A DNA stretch of 64,000 bases from Chryseobacterium sp. Leaf405 (GCF_001425355.1 NZ_LMQN01000012.1:289510-353509); one strand, 5' to 3'; numbered from the stretch's first letter, positions 7,271 to 16,385 are shown. Translations and numbers: made by a program. Notes: a model not told the origin generated them from the sequence alone.

Positions 7271-8122
7271 TTAATAATCCGCCGGAGCTTCTAAATATAA
7301 TTGTTTGAAAGCCGTATCCAATTGCTCATCGTTAGGAGCTTTTCCGTGCCAAGCGTGAGATCCCATCATAAAATCTACACCGTTACCCATTTGCGTGTGA
7401 AGGATAATTGCCACAGGTTTTTCTTTTCCTGTTTCAGTTTTTGCTTTTTCAAGAATAGCAATTACGGCTTCAAGATCATTACCGTTTTTCTCTTCCAACA
7501 CAGTCCAACCGAAAGCTTCTAATTTTGCATGAAGATTTCCTAATGGTAGTACATTGTCTGTACTTCCATCAATTTGTTGTCCATTATAATCGATCGTAGA
7601 AATGATGTTGTCAACTTTTTTACCGGCAGCATACATAAATGCTTCCCAGTTTTGACCTTCCTGCAACTCTCCGTCACCTTGTAAAGTATATACCAAAGAG
7701 CTGTCTCCATCAATTTTTTTACCCTGAGCTACCCCCAAAGCAACAGAAAGACCTTGTCCCAGAGAACCTGAAGCCACTCTGATTCCCGGCAAACCTTCAT
7801 GAGTAGTAGGGTGACCCTGCAATCTTGAATTCAGTTTTCTGAAAGTTTTCAATTCTTCAACCGGAAAAAATCCGAATCTTGCCAAAGTAGAATAAAAAAC
7901 AGGAGAAATGTGACCGTTCGAAAGGTAGAAATGATCCTGATTTTTACCTTCCATAGTAAAAGGAAGACTATAATTCATTACTTTTCCGTAAAGGGCAGTG
8001 AAGAATTCTGTACAACCCAAACTTCCACCCGGGTGACCGGAATTTACATCGTGCACCATTCTCAAAATATCTCTTCTTATCTGTGTGGTGAGAGATTTCA
8101 ACTCTTCGATACTTTTGCTCAT
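7271..8122 (-). CDS. Transketolase, N-terminal (diphosphate-binding) subunit
   Basis: 283 residues with the thiamine diphosphate/Mg motif GDGELQEGQNWEA... ending in DYNGQQ (about residues 149-182), preceded by HPGGSLGCTEFF and GSLGQGLSVALGVA. It forms the other half of the active site with the downstream subunit. The ATG follows an AT-rich leader without a clear promoter box. Its length is normal for the split form. Confidence 0.93.
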   Translation of the reverse strand: MSKSIEELKSLTTQIRRDILRMVHDVNSGHPGGSLGCTEFFTALYGKVMNYSLPFTMEGKNQDHFYLSNGHISPVFYSTLARFGFFPVEELKTFRKLNSRLQGHPTTHEGLPGIRVASGSLGQGLSVALGVAQGKKIDGDSSLVYTLQGDGELQEGQNWEAFMYAAGKKVDNIISTIDYNGQQIDGSTDNVLPLGNLHAKLEAFGWTVLEEKNGNDLEAVIAILEKAKTETGKEKPVAIILHTQMGNGVDFMMGSHAWHGKAPNDEQLDTAFKQLYLEAPADY

Positions 8123-8213
8123 TGATATATGATTTAATTATAAGCGAATTTACGATTTTTTAATGGCTTATGGAATGCAAAAAGAGAGTATGATATTAAA
8201 TTTCTAAATTGAT

Positions 8214-8738
8214 TTAGAAATAATTTAATTTATAAAAAATCCAAATACCCAAGAAAATATACGAGGTTGTATTTGCAATCATTACTCCGGTAAAAATTTT
8301 AATTCTTTTTAAATCAGTGAAAATTTTAATTCTTTTTATTGAGTAGTATTCTATAAAAATTGAAATAGTGTATGTAATTAAAAGACTTATAATTAAATCA
8401 AAAATAATTTCGTTTGTAATTTTTGATTTAATAGGGTACGCAACATTTCCCAAAACAATATCAAGAATTGGAAATTTAGAATAACTTTCTAAATAAGTAA
8501 AAAGTAAAATTCCAAAAACAATTCTAATCAAACCTTGAATAAAAAAACCGCCAAGAGTAGAAAAAATATTCATGATCAAAACGTCGTGCAAAATTGATTT
8601 AAAATTAACTCGGAAAAATTTTGAAAAAATGAATGTTTCAACAATAATAACAAAAATAAATGCAATTAAAATATACCACCATTCGAAAAAAAATAATGGT
8701 AATGCAGCATTACATAGCCTGTTATTAATTCTTTTCAT
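8214..8738 (-). CDS. Hypothetical polytopic membrane protein
   Basis: 174 residues, about five hydrophobic segments (WWYILIAFIFVIIVETFIF, FIQGLIRIVFGILLFTYL, FDLIISLLITYTISIFI, and TSYIFLGIWIFY at the end). Near residues 135-152 a nine-residue unit is repeated in tandem (KRIKIFTDL KRIKIFTGV), encoded by a 27-bp direct repeat at about 8293-8338. No family recognised. It sits between transketolase and a symporter with its own spacing and low GC, so it may be a lineage-specific gene. Confidence 0.65.
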   Translation of the reverse strand: MKRINNRLCNAALPLFFFEWWYILIAFIFVIIVETFIFSKFFRVNFKSILHDVLIMNIFSTLGGFFIQGLIRIVFGILLFTYLESYSKFPILDIVLGNVAYPIKSKITNEIIFDLIISLLITYTISIFIEYYSIKRIKIFTDLKRIKIFTGVMIANTTSYIFLGIWIFYKLNYF

Positions 8739-8787
8739 GATTAATGAATCAAAATCTATTATCCCAAAGTTAAGTATTCAATAAATT

Positions 8788-10347
8788 TTAAACCAGCTTT
8801 AAATAATTCTTATTCTTCACCAGCCACAATCCGATAAAAGTCAGCAATCCGTTTAGAACAATTAATTCTACGCCGATTCTGTAATCAGTATAATTCGTAA
8901 CCAAAGAATTAATAATATAAGTAATTATCGGCGCTAAAATCGTAACGGTAAGAATAGAATATTTTTTTGAAATCTGAAATTTGGTGAAAATTCCGAAGGC
9001 GAAAAGTCCTAAAAGCGGTCCGTATGTATAGCCTGCAATTTCCATGATCAGATACACGATTGATTTGTCGTTCAACGCTTTGAAAACCATAATTAAAATA
9101 AAGAAAACGATGGTAAAGGTCAAATGAACTTTCATACGGAGACGTTTTTTCTCTTTCTCAGTTTTATTCTTATCTTCATTTAGGTTTAACAAATCAACGC
9201 AGTACGAACTTGTAACTGCTGTTAAAGCACCATCTGCAGAAGGAAATAACGCTGAAATTAAACCAATAATAAAAATAACAGAGATAATCATTGGAAAATG
9301 TCCCTGAAGTGACAACGCTGGAAACAAATCGTCTCCCATGATATTTTTGATTTCACCTGCAGAATCTTTAAACCCAAAAATATTAGTAATGGTATCACCA
9401 TTAATTTGTCCATATTCTGCATCATTCTGCATCGCAAAAAGATAAAGAAGTCCTCCTAAAAATAAAAATGCAAGATTCACAAATAGCAATGTTCCTGCAA
9501 AAGTCAGCATGTTTTTCTTGGAATTTTTAAGATTATCAACAGAGATATTTTTTTGCATCATTTCCTGATCAAGACCTGTCATAGCAATCGTAATGAAAAT
9601 TCCGCCTATAATTGTTTTAAGGAAAAATGTCTTGGAATTGGGATCAAAATTAATAAAATGCGTATAATTTTTCTGTTCGAGAATCGTGTATGCTTCTCCA
9701 AAAGATAAATTTAAATTGGATAAAATATAAACAATACAGGCAATTAAGCTGATAATCATGAATGAAGTCTGCAGGGTATCGGTAATTACAATGGTTTTTA
9801 CACCGCCTTCAAAAGTATATAGAAGGACCATTAATAGAAGTACCAAAGCGGTTACCCAAAACGGAACTCCCAATCCTTCAAGCAAGAAAATCTGCAAAAC
9901 ATTAACGACCAGATATAATCTTGCCGTTGCACCGATTGCTCTTGAAACAATGAAAAATACAGAACCTATTTTATGAGCTTCAACATTAAATCTTTTCCCT
10001 AAATATGTATAAATAGATGTAAGATTCATTTTATAATAGAGTGGAAGTAAAATTGCTGCAACGATGAAATATCCGATGAAAAATCCGATGACCATCATGT
10101 AATATTCAAAACCTCCGAAAATGTATTCGCTTCCGGTCATTTTGCCGACCGTTCCGGGCACAGAAATAAAAGTAACGCCACTTAAGCTGGTTCCGATCAT
10201 CCCGAAGGCCACCAACCACCATTTACTTTTTTTGTTACCAATAAAAAATGACTGGTTATCAGAGTTTCGGCTCGTGAAATAAGAAATCACCAGAAGACCG
10301 ATGAAATAGATAAAAACGAATAGCAAAAGGATAGTTCCGGAGTTCAT
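8788..10347 (-). CDS. Sodium:solute symporter (SSS family)
   Basis: 519 residues with the LeuT-fold SSS pattern, about 13 membrane helices. The N-terminus has FFIGNKKSKWWLVAFGMIGTSLSGVTFISVPG, where the Ser/Thr-rich unwound helix normally binds sodium. Further on come GAGTYLYL-type helices, FEGGVKTIVITDTLQ (family signature), MTGLDQEMMQK and SALFPSADGALTAVTSSY. It would use the sodium gradient to import an organic solute. The substrate cannot be told from sequence; sialic acid, sugar and amino-acid transporters share this pattern. It appears to be a single-gene unit. Confidence 0.92.
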   Translation of the reverse strand: MNSGTILLLFVFIYFIGLLVISYFTSRNSDNQSFFIGNKKSKWWLVAFGMIGTSLSGVTFISVPGTVGKMTGSEYIFGGFEYYMMVIGFFIGYFIVAAILLPLYYKMNLTSIYTYLGKRFNVEAHKIGSVFFIVSRAIGATARLYLVVNVLQIFLLEGLGVPFWVTALVLLLMVLLYTFEGGVKTIVITDTLQTSFMIISLIACIVYILSNLNLSFGEAYTILEQKNYTHFINFDPNSKTFFLKTIIGGIFITIAMTGLDQEMMQKNISVDNLKNSKKNMLTFAGTLLFVNLAFLFLGGLLYLFAMQNDAEYGQINGDTITNIFGFKDSAGEIKNIMGDDLFPALSLQGHFPMIISVIFIIGLISALFPSADGALTAVTSSYCVDLLNLNEDKNKTEKEKKRLRMKVHLTFTIVFFILIMVFKALNDKSIVYLIMEIAGYTYGPLLGLFAFGIFTKFQISKKYSILTVTILAPIITYIINSLVTNYTDYRIGVELIVLNGLLTFIGLWLVKNKNYLKLV

Positions 10348-10403
10348 GCTGAGATTTTAAATTTTAGCAAATATAGTTTTTTTATGTTCCGCTTAAAAAA
10401 GAA

Positions 10404-10431
10404 AAACCTTCAGGATTCTTCCCAAAGGTTT
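10404..10431 (-). terminator. Possible terminator after the GNAT gene
   Basis: AAACCTT (10404-10410) pairs with AAGGTTT (10425-10431) across a 14-base loop, with A-rich sequence on the downstream minus-strand side read as T. The stem is short, so this is tentative. Confidence 0.45.
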
Positions 10432-10454
10432 ATATATTTTTCTTAAAAAATCAA

Positions 10455-10757
10455 TTACTGCGCTTGAGTCTTATTGACTAAAACATCCTGTAACTCTTCA
10501 TGTTTCTGAAAAGTAGCTTTTGCAAAAGGACAAAGCGGAATAATTGTTTTCCCTTTTTCTCTTGCAAATTCTACCGCAGCTAAAAGCATTTCTTTGCCAA
10601 CTCCTTGTCCGTTGTATGCTTCATCCACCTCAGTGTGGTCAATAATAAATCTTTCTTCTCCAGCCCAGGTATAGGTCATTAAACCTGCTCGGTTTCCTTC
10701 TATGAATGCTTCAAAATTTCCGTGTTTTTCGTCGTTGTTTTGTTTTATTTCAATCAT
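10455..10757 (-). CDS. Small GNAT-type N-acetyltransferase (YidJ/Gtn-like)
   Basis: A 100-residue minimal GNAT domain: FEAFIEGNRAGLMTYTW, DHTEVDEAYNGQGVGKEML (the Q/RxxGxG/A acetyl-CoA loop), AVEFAREKGKTIIPLCPFAKATFQKH. This short form (the 'GCN5-related' COG2388 type) is widespread. Its acceptor is unknown. The start lies one base after the OsmC stop, so both are in one operon with OsmC and probably the FMN reductase upstream. Confidence 0.88.
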   Translation of the reverse strand: MIEIKQNNDEKHGNFEAFIEGNRAGLMTYTWAGEERFIIDHTEVDEAYNGQGVGKEMLLAAVEFAREKGKTIIPLCPFAKATFQKHEELQDVLVNKTQAQ

Positions 10758-10758
10758 A

Positions 10759-11157
10759 TTATGAAAATTTGGTTAATATTTCAATATCGTTTGTCAGTAT
10801 TTTATGAATAGGACACGCATCTGCAATGGTACGAAGTCTTTTCAGTTGTTCATCATCAAGATTTGTGCCTTCAAAGCTTACCTCTCTTTTAAAAATAGCT
10901 CTTTTTGTTAAAGGAAAGTTTTCCAGCTCGACTTCAACATTTATTTTTTCAACAGCCCATTCTTTTCTGTCAATGTACATTCTCAACGTTGCTGCTGTAC
11001 AGCTCGCCAAAGAGGTTGCCAGAATTTCGAAAGGGTTAAAGCCTTTATTCTGTCCGCCTTTATCCACGGGTTCGTCGGTGATCATGATATTTTCACCAGC
11101 TACTACTTCTGTGTAATATTTTTCTGTTCCTAAGCTTGCTTTTACAATTATCGCCAT
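10759..11157 (-). CDS. OsmC/Ohr family protein
   Basis: 132 residues with both redox cysteines of the OsmC family: SLASCTAATLRMY (about residue 54) and DACPIHKIL (about residue 115). These reduce organic hydroperoxides in characterised members. GFNPFEILATSLASC matches the family closely. It is the middle gene of a group with a GNAT, an FMN reductase and pirins, which suggests a role in oxidative or electrophile stress. Which peroxide it acts on is not known. Confidence 0.92.
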   Translation of the reverse strand: MAIIVKASLGTEKYYTEVVAGENIMITDEPVDKGGQNKGFNPFEILATSLASCTAATLRMYIDRKEWAVEKINVEVELENFPLTKRAIFKREVSFEGTNLDDEQLKRLRTIADACPIHKILTNDIEILTKFS

Positions 11158-11209
11158 TTATTTTTTTTACTATTGAGTTCTAATATAATTATAAAAACTG
11201 ACTAAATTT

Positions 11210-11743
11210 TTAGTTTTTAATCTGATTTTTGAAATTTTCAATTTTATCCTGTAGATCTTTTAGCATTTCAGGGTTGATAACTCCGGTTTCAAGATCAAAA
11301 TTTTCATAAAACTTCGGAAGTGAGAAAGTGTCTTTAATATCAGCACCAAAATTCGGAAAGAATGTTTTTGCCGTATTTATCACATTTCCACCACCGTAAC
11401 CTCCAGGAGAAGTCGACATCAGGAGCATCGGTTTATTTTGAAAAACTTTTACGTTGATTCTTGAAGCCCAATCGAATACATTTTTGAAAGCGGCACTGTA
11501 TGATCTGTTGTGTTCCGCAAGGGAACAGATAATAACGTCACATTCTTCAATGACTTTTAAAAAGTTGTGCGCTTCATCGGGAAAACCTTTCTTTTCACGG
11601 TCAACGGAAAAAACAGGCATATCAAAATCGTTTAAATCAATTAAATTAATTTCTTCATTCTGAAAATCTTTCAAAACAAATTTCACCAATTCTTTATTGA
11701 TAGAAGTGGAAGATGTACTTCCTGCAAATGCTAATATTTTCAT
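11210..11743 (-). CDS. NAD(P)H-dependent FMN reductase / oxidoreductase
   Basis: 177 residues with the flavodoxin-like NADPH:FMN reductase fold: AFAGSTSSTSINKELVKF binds the FMN phosphate and SPGGYGGGN is the second flavin loop. EHNRSYSAAFKNVFDWASRI is typical of the family. It likely reduces quinones, azo compounds or flavin. It lies 15 bases downstream of a pirin gene, and pirin-reductase pairs are frequent in Bacteroidota. Confidence 0.9.
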   Translation of the reverse strand: MKILAFAGSTSSTSINKELVKFVLKDFQNEEINLIDLNDFDMPVFSVDREKKGFPDEAHNFLKVIEECDVIICSLAEHNRSYSAAFKNVFDWASRINVKVFQNKPMLLMSTSPGGYGGGNVINTAKTFFPNFGADIKDTFSLPKFYENFDLETGVINPEMLKDLQDKIENFKNQIKN

Positions 11744-11758
11744 AGATTATTTTAAATC

Positions 11759-12661
11759 TTATGGTTTTCTGTTTAAAATTGCTTTCGGAAGCGGAACATA
11801 TTCTTCTTCGTCACCCGGAACCAAAGGAAAAGCATCATGATTTTGGTCGTTCCAATTTACTTTTGCCTGCTCAATAAGTTCTTTGTCTGAATTTACGAAA
11901 TTCCAGAATATAAAACGTTCTTCATCAAAAGGTTCGCCTCCGAAAAGATAAACCGTTCCGTTTTCACTCATATCGAATTCGCACAATTTGGTGTCTTTGG
12001 CAATCATTAACTGTTTTGAACCGTAAGAATTTCCATCGGTGGTCACTGTTCCGTCTAAAACGTACATCGCAGCTTCACCGTACAAATCTTTTCCGATACT
12101 GATTTTCTTTGCCTCTTTGGTTTTAATTTCAATAAAAAATAATTTGCTATGAACCGGAACCGGAGATTTTTTTCCAAATGCTTCTCCGGCTATTAATTTA
12201 TATTGAATTCCATCTTCTTCCCAAACCGGAAGTTCATTGCCTTCGATATGATGAAATGTTGGTTCAGACTGTTCCAAATGTTTCGGAAGCCCTACCCAAA
12301 TCTGGAAACCGTGAAGTCTTTTATCTGTATGTCTTAAATACTCCGGAGTTCTTTCCGAGTGAACAACGCCTTTTCCGGCAGTCATCCAGTTTACCGCGCC
12401 CGGCTGAATTTCTAAAGCACTTCCGATACTATCTCTATGGAAAATTGAGCCTTCCAAAAGATAAGTTAAAGTCGAAAGTCCGATGTGCGGATGTGGCGGA
12501 ACATCCAGATTCTGATAATCTTTAAGCTCAGAAGGTCCCATATGATCGATAAAAACGAAAGGTCCGACAGCTCTTTTTTCGCGGAAAGGTAACAATCTTC
12601 CCACTAAAAAGTTTCCTATATCCGCTGATTTTTCTTCTATGATAAGTCCGATATTTGACAT
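11759..12661 (-). CDS. Pirin family protein (first paralogue)
   Basis: 300 residues, a double cupin. The N-terminal pirin signature is clear: GPFVFIDHMGPSE, PPHPHIGLSTLTYLLEG, HRDSIGSALEIQPGAVNWMTAGKGVVHSER. The conserved His and Glu residues that hold iron are present. The C-terminal cupin contains GEAAMYVLDGTV and LFGGEPFDE. Bacterial pirins have metal-dependent quercetinase activity or modulate enzymes, but the role here is open. It is in the same direction as a second pirin 89 bases upstream; the two are diverged. Confidence 0.92.
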   Translation of the reverse strand: MSNIGLIIEEKSADIGNFLVGRLLPFREKRAVGPFVFIDHMGPSELKDYQNLDVPPHPHIGLSTLTYLLEGSIFHRDSIGSALEIQPGAVNWMTAGKGVVHSERTPEYLRHTDKRLHGFQIWVGLPKHLEQSEPTFHHIEGNELPVWEEDGIQYKLIAGEAFGKKSPVPVHSKLFFIEIKTKEAKKISIGKDLYGEAAMYVLDGTVTTDGNSYGSKQLMIAKDTKLCEFDMSENGTVYLFGGEPFDEERFIFWNFVNSDKELIEQAKVNWNDQNHDAFPLVPGDEEEYVPLPKAILNRKP

Positions 12662-12750
12662 GATATATAAAGTTTTTATTAATTATTGTAAAGCTAATGT
12701 AATGAATTTTTATAATGACTGTGGTATTTCCCACGTTTTTGAACGAAAAG

Positions 12751-13626
12751 TTAATCTTCAAGATAGCCAAATCTTCCCAAATTATAATCCTCGAAAGCCT
12801 GCATAATTTCCTCTTTGGAATTCATCACAAAAGGATCGTGAGAATAAATAGGATCGTTTAAAGGCATTCCGCTGATTACTAAAATAACGGAATCTTCGTT
12901 AGCTTCAATTGTAAAATCTTCACCTTCATTTTCAAAGAGAATGAAGTGATCGGTTGGCACTTTTTCTTCGCCGTTTACAATAATGTTTCCTTCAATAACT
13001 AAAGCTGCCGTGTTAAAATTTTCCGGGAAACTGAAATCTGCTTTTCCTCCTTTTTTCAATTTTGCATTCATCATATTGACTGGACTAAAAGTGAAAGCAG
13101 GACCTTTTTCGTCTTTGTATATTCCTGCGATAACTTCGACAAAACCGTTTTCGCCCAAATCAACTTTAATTATATCTGAATTTTTAATGGTCTGATATTT
13201 CGGGCAGCTCATTTTATAAACAGCAGGAAGATTTACCCAAAGTTGAACCATTTGGAAAATTCCGCCTTCTTTTGCCCATTCTTTTTCATGATATTCTTTG
13301 TGAAGAACACCTTTTGCAGCAGTCATCCACTGCACATCGCCTTCACCGATAATTCCACCGCCGCCTGCACTGTCGTGATGCTGAATTTTGCCTTTATAAA
13401 CTATTGTGATAGTTTCAAAACCTCTGTGCGGATGTACTCCAACGCCACGCGGCTTGTCTGTCCCGTCAAAATGAAATTTTGCATTATAATCGAGCATCAG
13501 AAACGGATCCATTCTTTTCATATCGATTCCCTCAACATTCGGAATGAAATTATGAATCCTAAAACCGTCACCTACAAGATGAGCAGGTTTAGGAGCTATC
13601 ACGATCTCTACTTTTTTGGTTGCCAT
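12751..13626 (-). CDS. Pirin family protein (second paralogue)
   Basis: I start at MATKKVEIVIAPKP (ATG at 13626), giving 291 residues; an ATG eight codons earlier is possible. Family signatures: DPFLMLDYNAKFHF, GVGVHPHRGFETITIVYKG, HHDSAGGGGIIGEGDVQWMTAAKGVLHKEYH, with the His/His/Glu metal ligands, then a C-terminal cupin ending LVISGMPLNDPIYSHDPFVMNSKEEI. This is the type often found with OsmC and reductase genes. It starts the likely stress operon running down to the GNAT gene. Confidence 0.92.
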   Translation of the reverse strand: MATKKVEIVIAPKPAHLVGDGFRIHNFIPNVEGIDMKRMDPFLMLDYNAKFHFDGTDKPRGVGVHPHRGFETITIVYKGKIQHHDSAGGGGIIGEGDVQWMTAAKGVLHKEYHEKEWAKEGGIFQMVQLWVNLPAVYKMSCPKYQTIKNSDIIKVDLGENGFVEVIAGIYKDEKGPAFTFSPVNMMNAKLKKGGKADFSFPENFNTAALVIEGNIIVNGEEKVPTDHFILFENEGEDFTIEANEDSVILVISGMPLNDPIYSHDPFVMNSKEEIMQAFEDYNLGRFGYLED

Positions 13627-13729
13627 AATATTGTTGGTATTATGAATCAAAGGTACTTTAGTTGAAAATCAGTTGCATTGATCTGTGGTAAGAGTTACGA
13701 GGATTTATGTTCCGAGTTTGAGCGTATGA

Positions 13730-13789
13730 AAATTCCCCTCCTTTGGAGAGGTGGCGAAAATTTCAGAGAAATTTTTGACGGGGTGGTGT
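13730..13789. repeat. Interspersed repeat, 'CCCCTCCTTTGGAG...GACGGGGTGG' type
   Basis: AATTCCCCTCCTTTGGAGAG through TTTTTGACGGGGTGG contains internal dyads (CTCCTTTGGAG; AAATTT/AAATTT). I recognise this type from intergenic regions of many flavobacterial genomes; that is recollection, not a search. Confidence 0.6.
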
Positions 13790-13830
13790 ATAAAGTAAAT
13801 TGCAATTCACTTTGTACGGTTGCATTTTCT

Positions 13831-13910
13831 TAGCCCCGATAGGAACGACATCCTTTTTGCCAAGGGAAAAGCAAGGAAAAAAAAGATATAGTGGATAGCG
13901 GGAAATAGCT
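13831..13910. repeat. Interspersed repeat, 'TAGCCCCGATAG...GGATAGCGGGAAATAGCT' type
   Basis: Starts TAGCCCCGATAGGAACGACA and ends GGATAGCGGGAAATAGC. The ends can pair around CCCG/CGGG. This type recurs between genes in Chryseobacterium and Flavobacterium as far as I recall. It is followed at 13949-13968 by a GACTCTGCTCGGGATGACA fragment of yet another repeat. Confidence 0.6.
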
Positions 13911-13974
13911 TCTTAAAAAGAAAGTCCACATTATTGAGAATAATTCTTAGACTCTGCTCGGGATGACACTGCTA

Positions 13975-15378
13975 TTATTCTTCTTTAGATTGCATATTTT
14001 TTCCGTCTGAGATATGAAGCCTGCGGAAAACAAAGCCCGAGATAATCGTTAAAATACCCACAGTCAGAAATGTAAGTCTAAATGCGTTATGAATTTCTCC
14101 TGCGATGAGATCGGTATTTTCAAATATCTTTAATACAATCAATCCAAACGCAATCCCAAAACCAATTGCAAGCTGTTGATTTACTGAAATTAGCGAATTT
14201 CCGCTGCTTGTCTGGAAATTTCTAAGGTCTGCAATCGAAATGGTATTCATCGAAGTAAACTGGATAGAATTGAAAAATCCTAAAATTGCAATTATGGGGA
14301 TAAACCAATATAAAGAGGTATGAATGTCGGGAATTGATAACAGACAAATCAGTACTCCAATGACAAAAGTATTGACCATTAAGGTCTGTCTGTAGCCAAA
14401 TTTATCTAAAATTTTAATCACATAAGATTTTCCAAACATCGCTGTAATTGCCATCGGGGCAATAATCCAGCCGGAAGTAACAGCAGATTGTTTGTAAGCA
14501 ATTTGGATCATTAATGGTAATAATAAAGGAACAGAGCTGATTCCCAATCTTGTTGCTAAATTTCCGACAATTCCTACACGGAAAGTTCTTACCTGAAATA
14601 AATTCAGAGGAAAAATTGGACTGCTGTCTTTTTTTGCATGTCTGTAATAATAATACATAAAGAGAAATCCTAAAATGAAAACCACCAATACCGGAGTTGT
14701 ATTCTGAAGATCTCCAAAAAGTTCTAATGAAACAGAAAGTAGGAGAGAAGCTGCCGCAAAGATCAGGAAACCTTTTAAATCGAAATCGACTTCACTTGCT
14801 TTGTAATTAGGCATAAACTTTATGGCCAAAACAATTCCTAATATTCCGATCGGAATGTTAATAAGGAAAATCCAGTGCCATGAAAGATAATCTACCATGT
14901 AACCACCCACTAGAGGTCCTAAAACCGGTCCGATTAATGCGGGAATAATGGCAAAGTTCATGGCTTTTAACAATTCGCTTTTATCAAAAGTTTTAATTAG
15001 AGCTAATTTCCCGACAGGCGTCATCAAACTTCCGCCAACACCCTGAATTACTCTGGAAATTACAAGTTGGGTAAGATTTTGAGATGAGGCACAAAAGAAG
15101 GATCCTAAACTGAAAAGAATCAGAGAGAAAATAAAAACTTTCTTCGTTCCGAACCTGTCTGCCAAAAATCCGCTTGCAGGCATAAAAACAGCCAACGTTA
15201 AAACATAACTGATGATCGCATTCTGCATATTAAGCGGAGATTCCTTTAAATCTCGTGCAATGGAAGGCAAAGAAGTATTCAGAATAGTAGAATCTAGCAT
15301 CTGCATGAAAATCGCCGTAGCAAGAATCAGAGGAAGAATCTTTTTTATCGAATTGGTTTGCGGAGGTAATTCTGGCAT
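13975..15378 (-). CDS. DHA2-family MFS multidrug exporter (EmrB/QacA type)
   Basis: 467 residues with 14 predicted membrane helices, as in the DHA2 family. Motifs: LDSTILNTSLPSIARDL in helix 1 (D-x-T-I-x-N-x-A/S-L-P), FLADRFGTKKVFIFSL (MFS motif A), RVIQGVGGSLMTPVG, and GPVLGPLVGGYMVDYLSWHWIFLINIPIG (motif C region). It should export drugs or metabolites by proton antiport. No membrane-fusion partner or regulator is adjacent. Confidence 0.92.
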   Translation of the reverse strand: MPELPPQTNSIKKILPLILATAIFMQMLDSTILNTSLPSIARDLKESPLNMQNAIISYVLTLAVFMPASGFLADRFGTKKVFIFSLILFSLGSFFCASSQNLTQLVISRVIQGVGGSLMTPVGKLALIKTFDKSELLKAMNFAIIPALIGPVLGPLVGGYMVDYLSWHWIFLINIPIGILGIVLAIKFMPNYKASEVDFDLKGFLIFAAASLLLSVSLELFGDLQNTTPVLVVFILGFLFMYYYYRHAKKDSSPIFPLNLFQVRTFRVGIVGNLATRLGISSVPLLLPLMIQIAYKQSAVTSGWIIAPMAITAMFGKSYVIKILDKFGYRQTLMVNTFVIGVLICLLSIPDIHTSLYWFIPIIAILGFFNSIQFTSMNTISIADLRNFQTSSGNSLISVNQQLAIGFGIAFGLIVLKIFENTDLIAGEIHNAFRLTFLTVGILTIISGFVFRRLHISDGKNMQSKEE

Positions 15379-15537
15379 ATGACTGTACTGGACGTTATTT
15401 TAATCCAGATTTATTTTAGTTTGAAAAAATTGGGATTTTATTTTAAAGCAATATTTGTTCCTTTACATAAGTTTAAATGTAAAACTTTACCGAGATTGCT
15501 CCGGAATTACGAATGCGATGCCAATTATAATCCAACA

Positions 15538-15569
15538 AAAAAGTCCTGCGAAATTTCACAGGACTTTTT
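15538..15569 (-). terminator. Terminator after the secreted protein at 15573
   Basis: AAAAAGTCCTG (15538-15548) pairs with CAGGACTTTTT (15559-15569) around a 10-base loop, four bases beyond the stop. The arms end in A/T runs, so it can work in both directions. Confidence 0.88.
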
Positions 15570-15572
15570 GAT

Positions 15573-16385
15573 TTATTTTCTAGGTTTTTCTACTCCTTTC
15601 CATTCATCACCGGCTTTTCTGTACTGGCTTAATTCGAAAGTTTTGAAATCTTTTGTTTTATATTCGATGTTATCTGTATTTTGTTCAAATGGCATGATGT
15701 AATAATAATCTGCATCTGTTTTGTCCGTTTTTGTTCCTTTCTTTACTGTAGGAACGTATTTGGTAAATTTATAGCTCGGAAGATATTGCCTTACTCTCGC
15801 ATAGAAAGCTTTGTTTTCTTTCTCTTCAGGAATGATATCTACAATATTAAAATCATCCTTAGATTTATTGATCCACAAATAATATGTTTTCTCTTCTCCT
15901 AAATTTCTGTTGTTTGAGTTGAAAGCAAATAATTCTTTTGGTACCAATTCCTTGATTTTTTCAGGATCTACTTTTGTGTAGTATTCACCTTTTGAAGGAT
16001 CAACATATGTTTCAATATTATACATTAACACAGAATTGTTATCTAAATTTTTATTTTTGAAATATTGATTTAAAGATAATTCTGCTGTCGCTCTAAGCTC
16101 TTTTCCTCTTTGATCTAACTTTTTAGTAGGGTTCTGAGGATTTACTTTTTTTACAAACTCGTATAAAACTTTAGGTTTTACGTCTTTCAGGTGAGGATAA
16201 GTTTTCAGTTGCTCTGCTTTTACCAGCCAGTAATATTGTTGATAAAAGTCGTCTTTATCCTGATCCTTCACACTTTTATACACCATTGCAAGTTTCTTGG
16301 AGCTAAGATATTTACCGTATTTTCCCTGTCCAAAAGCAAAAGTCATGGATAATAAAGCAAATAAGAGCGTAATGTTTCTTCTCAT
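15573..16385 (-). CDS. Hypothetical secreted protein
   Basis: Starting at MRRNITLLFALLSMTFAFGQ (ATG at 16385) gives 270 residues with a Sec signal peptide cleaved after about residue 20. An in-frame ATG ten codons earlier would bury the signal, so I reject it. The mature protein is Lys- and Tyr-rich (KYGKYLSSKKLAMVYKSVKDQDKDDFYQQYYWLVKAEQ...) with mixed helix and strand. I recognise no domain. It is monocistronic with its own terminator. Confidence 0.75.
   Translation of the reverse strand: MRRNITLLFALLSMTFAFGQGKYGKYLSSKKLAMVYKSVKDQDKDDFYQQYYWLVKAEQLKTYPHLKDVKPKVLYEFVKKVNPQNPTKKLDQRGKELRATAELSLNQYFKNKNLDNNSVLMYNIETYVDPSKGEYYTKVDPEKIKELVPKELFAFNSNNRNLGEEKTYYLWINKSKDDFNIVDIIPEEKENKAFYARVRQYLPSYKFTKYVPTVKKGTKTDKTDADYYYIMPFEQNTDNIEYKTKDFKTFELSQYRKAGDEWKGVEKPRK

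Larger units (their letters stand above)
13627..13974. other. Non-coding repeat-filled interval between pirin and MFS genes
   Basis: About 350 bases with no credible gene. It holds the two repeats listed separately, a third repeat fragment at 13949-13968, and the upstream region of the pirin operon. The richer GC and mosaic look differ from neighbouring intergenic DNA. Confidence 0.7.

Noticed and set aside
8788..10347. Assigning the sodium symporter to sialic acid or sugar uptake
   Set aside because: Nothing in the neighbours or the motifs I can see separates the substrate subgroups.
12178..12525. 115-codon plus-strand frame opposite the first pirin gene
   Set aside because: It is antisense to a well-conserved pirin, has no promoter and no recognisable protein features.
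15379..15702. 107-codon plus-strand frame in the MFS upstream region
   Set aside because: It runs through a terminator hairpin and into the antisense of the secreted protein gene.
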